Shown here in pieces: positions 63,444-64,000 of a stretch of 64,000 bases of DNA. Location of the stretch: the NCBI RefSeq assembly GCF_020178975.1, contig NZ_JAHXBU010000045.1, positions 1-64,000 of the forward strand. Direction: 5' to 3'. The notes under the pieces are model-generated. The model made no database searches. It was not told where the DNA came from and worked only from the letters and a program-made list of their open reading frames with translations. A program made the translations under genes and the position numbers. This stretch comes from Cesiribacter sp. SM1 (GTDB lineage: Bacteria > Bacteroidota > Bacteroidia > Cytophagales > Cyclobacteriaceae). Each line of letters opens with the position of its first letter. The first letter of the stretch is position 1.

Positions 63444-64000
63444 GCTGCAGTTTTATTCGTATGGAAGTTAACCCTGTTTATCTGAACGATTCACCAAATA
63501 AGTATAATCCTAAATTTATTCAGCAGTACCTTTTAAAAAATTAGGTTAAATAACTGGTAGCGCCTGCCCTGCTGCCCCGGAAAAGCAGAAGCACTTACGC
63601 TATAAACCTCTGGCATTTATCGCTTAAGCATCAATTCAAAAAAGAAATCATGATCTTTTTAATCAGGCCCTGTCTGAAGAAATAGAGCGCTTTTTGATGA
63701 GCTGGAGATATGAGGTATTTGCAGGTTGAACGAGCTGCAGGGCCGTGGTACCCAGCAGGGATAAGCACGGATGGGCACCCACACCTGGCCGGCCTTCATA
63801 CCATCTATACTTTTGCACCGGAAAACCAGGCACAAAGGCTTACAGAGGCTTTAAATAAACAAAACCAGCAATTGCAGGAACAGGAGCTATAGCCCTTTAG
63901 CCGGAGTGTGGAAGTAGCTGTAGCCTAAAGGTTACAGATTAAAATCATGCGAAAAAGGCAAACATTTATGCGGCAACCTCTGTAAAATTGATCTGATCAT
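63444..64000. other. Right edge, no supported gene
   Basis: A 557-bp stretch. A 60-codon plus frame (63710-63892) has GGAG four bases before its ATG and is Gln-rich at the end, but no known family. It may be a real small gene or a chance frame. No terminator or repeat seen. Confidence 0.4.

Noticed and set aside
63710-63892. 60-codon frame near the right edge
   Set aside because: A GGAG precedes the ATG but there is no recognisable family; evidence too thin for a gene call.

Overview
The window looks like a chromosomal segment of a Bacteroidota bacterium, most likely Cytophagales (inference). Supporting features are LytS/LytTR two-component genes, outer-membrane barrels with carboxypeptidase-regulatory-like N-termini, a curli (csgEFG) locus, short Bacteroidota-type Crp/Fnr regulators, lipoproteins with late lipoboxes, and weak Shine-Dalgarno signals. 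I found no rRNA, tRNA, CRISPR array, intact insertion sequence or phage module. About 50 genes can be supported.

Layout. 0.7-9 kb: an unknown protein, then a complete six-gene ebo cluster (eboA to eboF, minus strand), which is linked in other bacteria to export of secondary-metabolite precursors. 9.3-19.5 kb: a VKOR-like protein, a large multi-PAS histidine kinase overlapping a single-domain response regulator, a PhoX-like lipoprotein paired with a di-haem peroxidase-type lipoprotein, and a PKD/beta-helix lipoprotein. 19.6-26.5 kb: an ABC exporter, LytS kinase and LytTR regulator in one operon, plus a separate outer-membrane barrel gene. The two upstream regions share a conserved element with ATGTGA-type half-sites exactly 21 bp apart. 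26.9-28.3 kb: a GH13 glycosidase.

28.5-33.6 kb: a curli system made of one curlin-repeat protein facing csgE-csgF-csgG and a TolB-like lipoprotein gene. The CsgG carries an extra C-terminal barrel-like domain. 33.7-45.9 kb: transporters, oxidoreductases, cupins, a Crp/Fnr-type regulator next to a perfect FNR-type palindrome, and a 700-residue low-complexity protein. 45.9-49.6 kb: a three-subunit molybdenum hydroxylase (PaoABC-like).

49.9-57.5 kb: a reactive-sulfur block with two YeeE/YedE-type transporters, a CstB-like persulfide dioxygenase-rhodanese, a TauE/SafE exporter, a TlpA-like thioredoxin and a Crp-family regulator. Four matches to a GTGA-N6-TCAC operator lie upstream of the three sulfur transcription units, which suggests one local regulon. 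57.6-64 kb: a DUF4377-like lipoprotein, a YdjM-like membrane protein, an acyltransferase, an AraC-type regulator broken by a +1 change in a seven-base G/C run, an APC permease and a DoxX protein.

Best leads for something undescribed: the ebo cluster without an obvious biosynthetic partner, the CsgG-barrel fusion with its lipoprotein neighbour, the shared LytTR-type operator, the sulfur Crp regulon, and the giant disordered protein.
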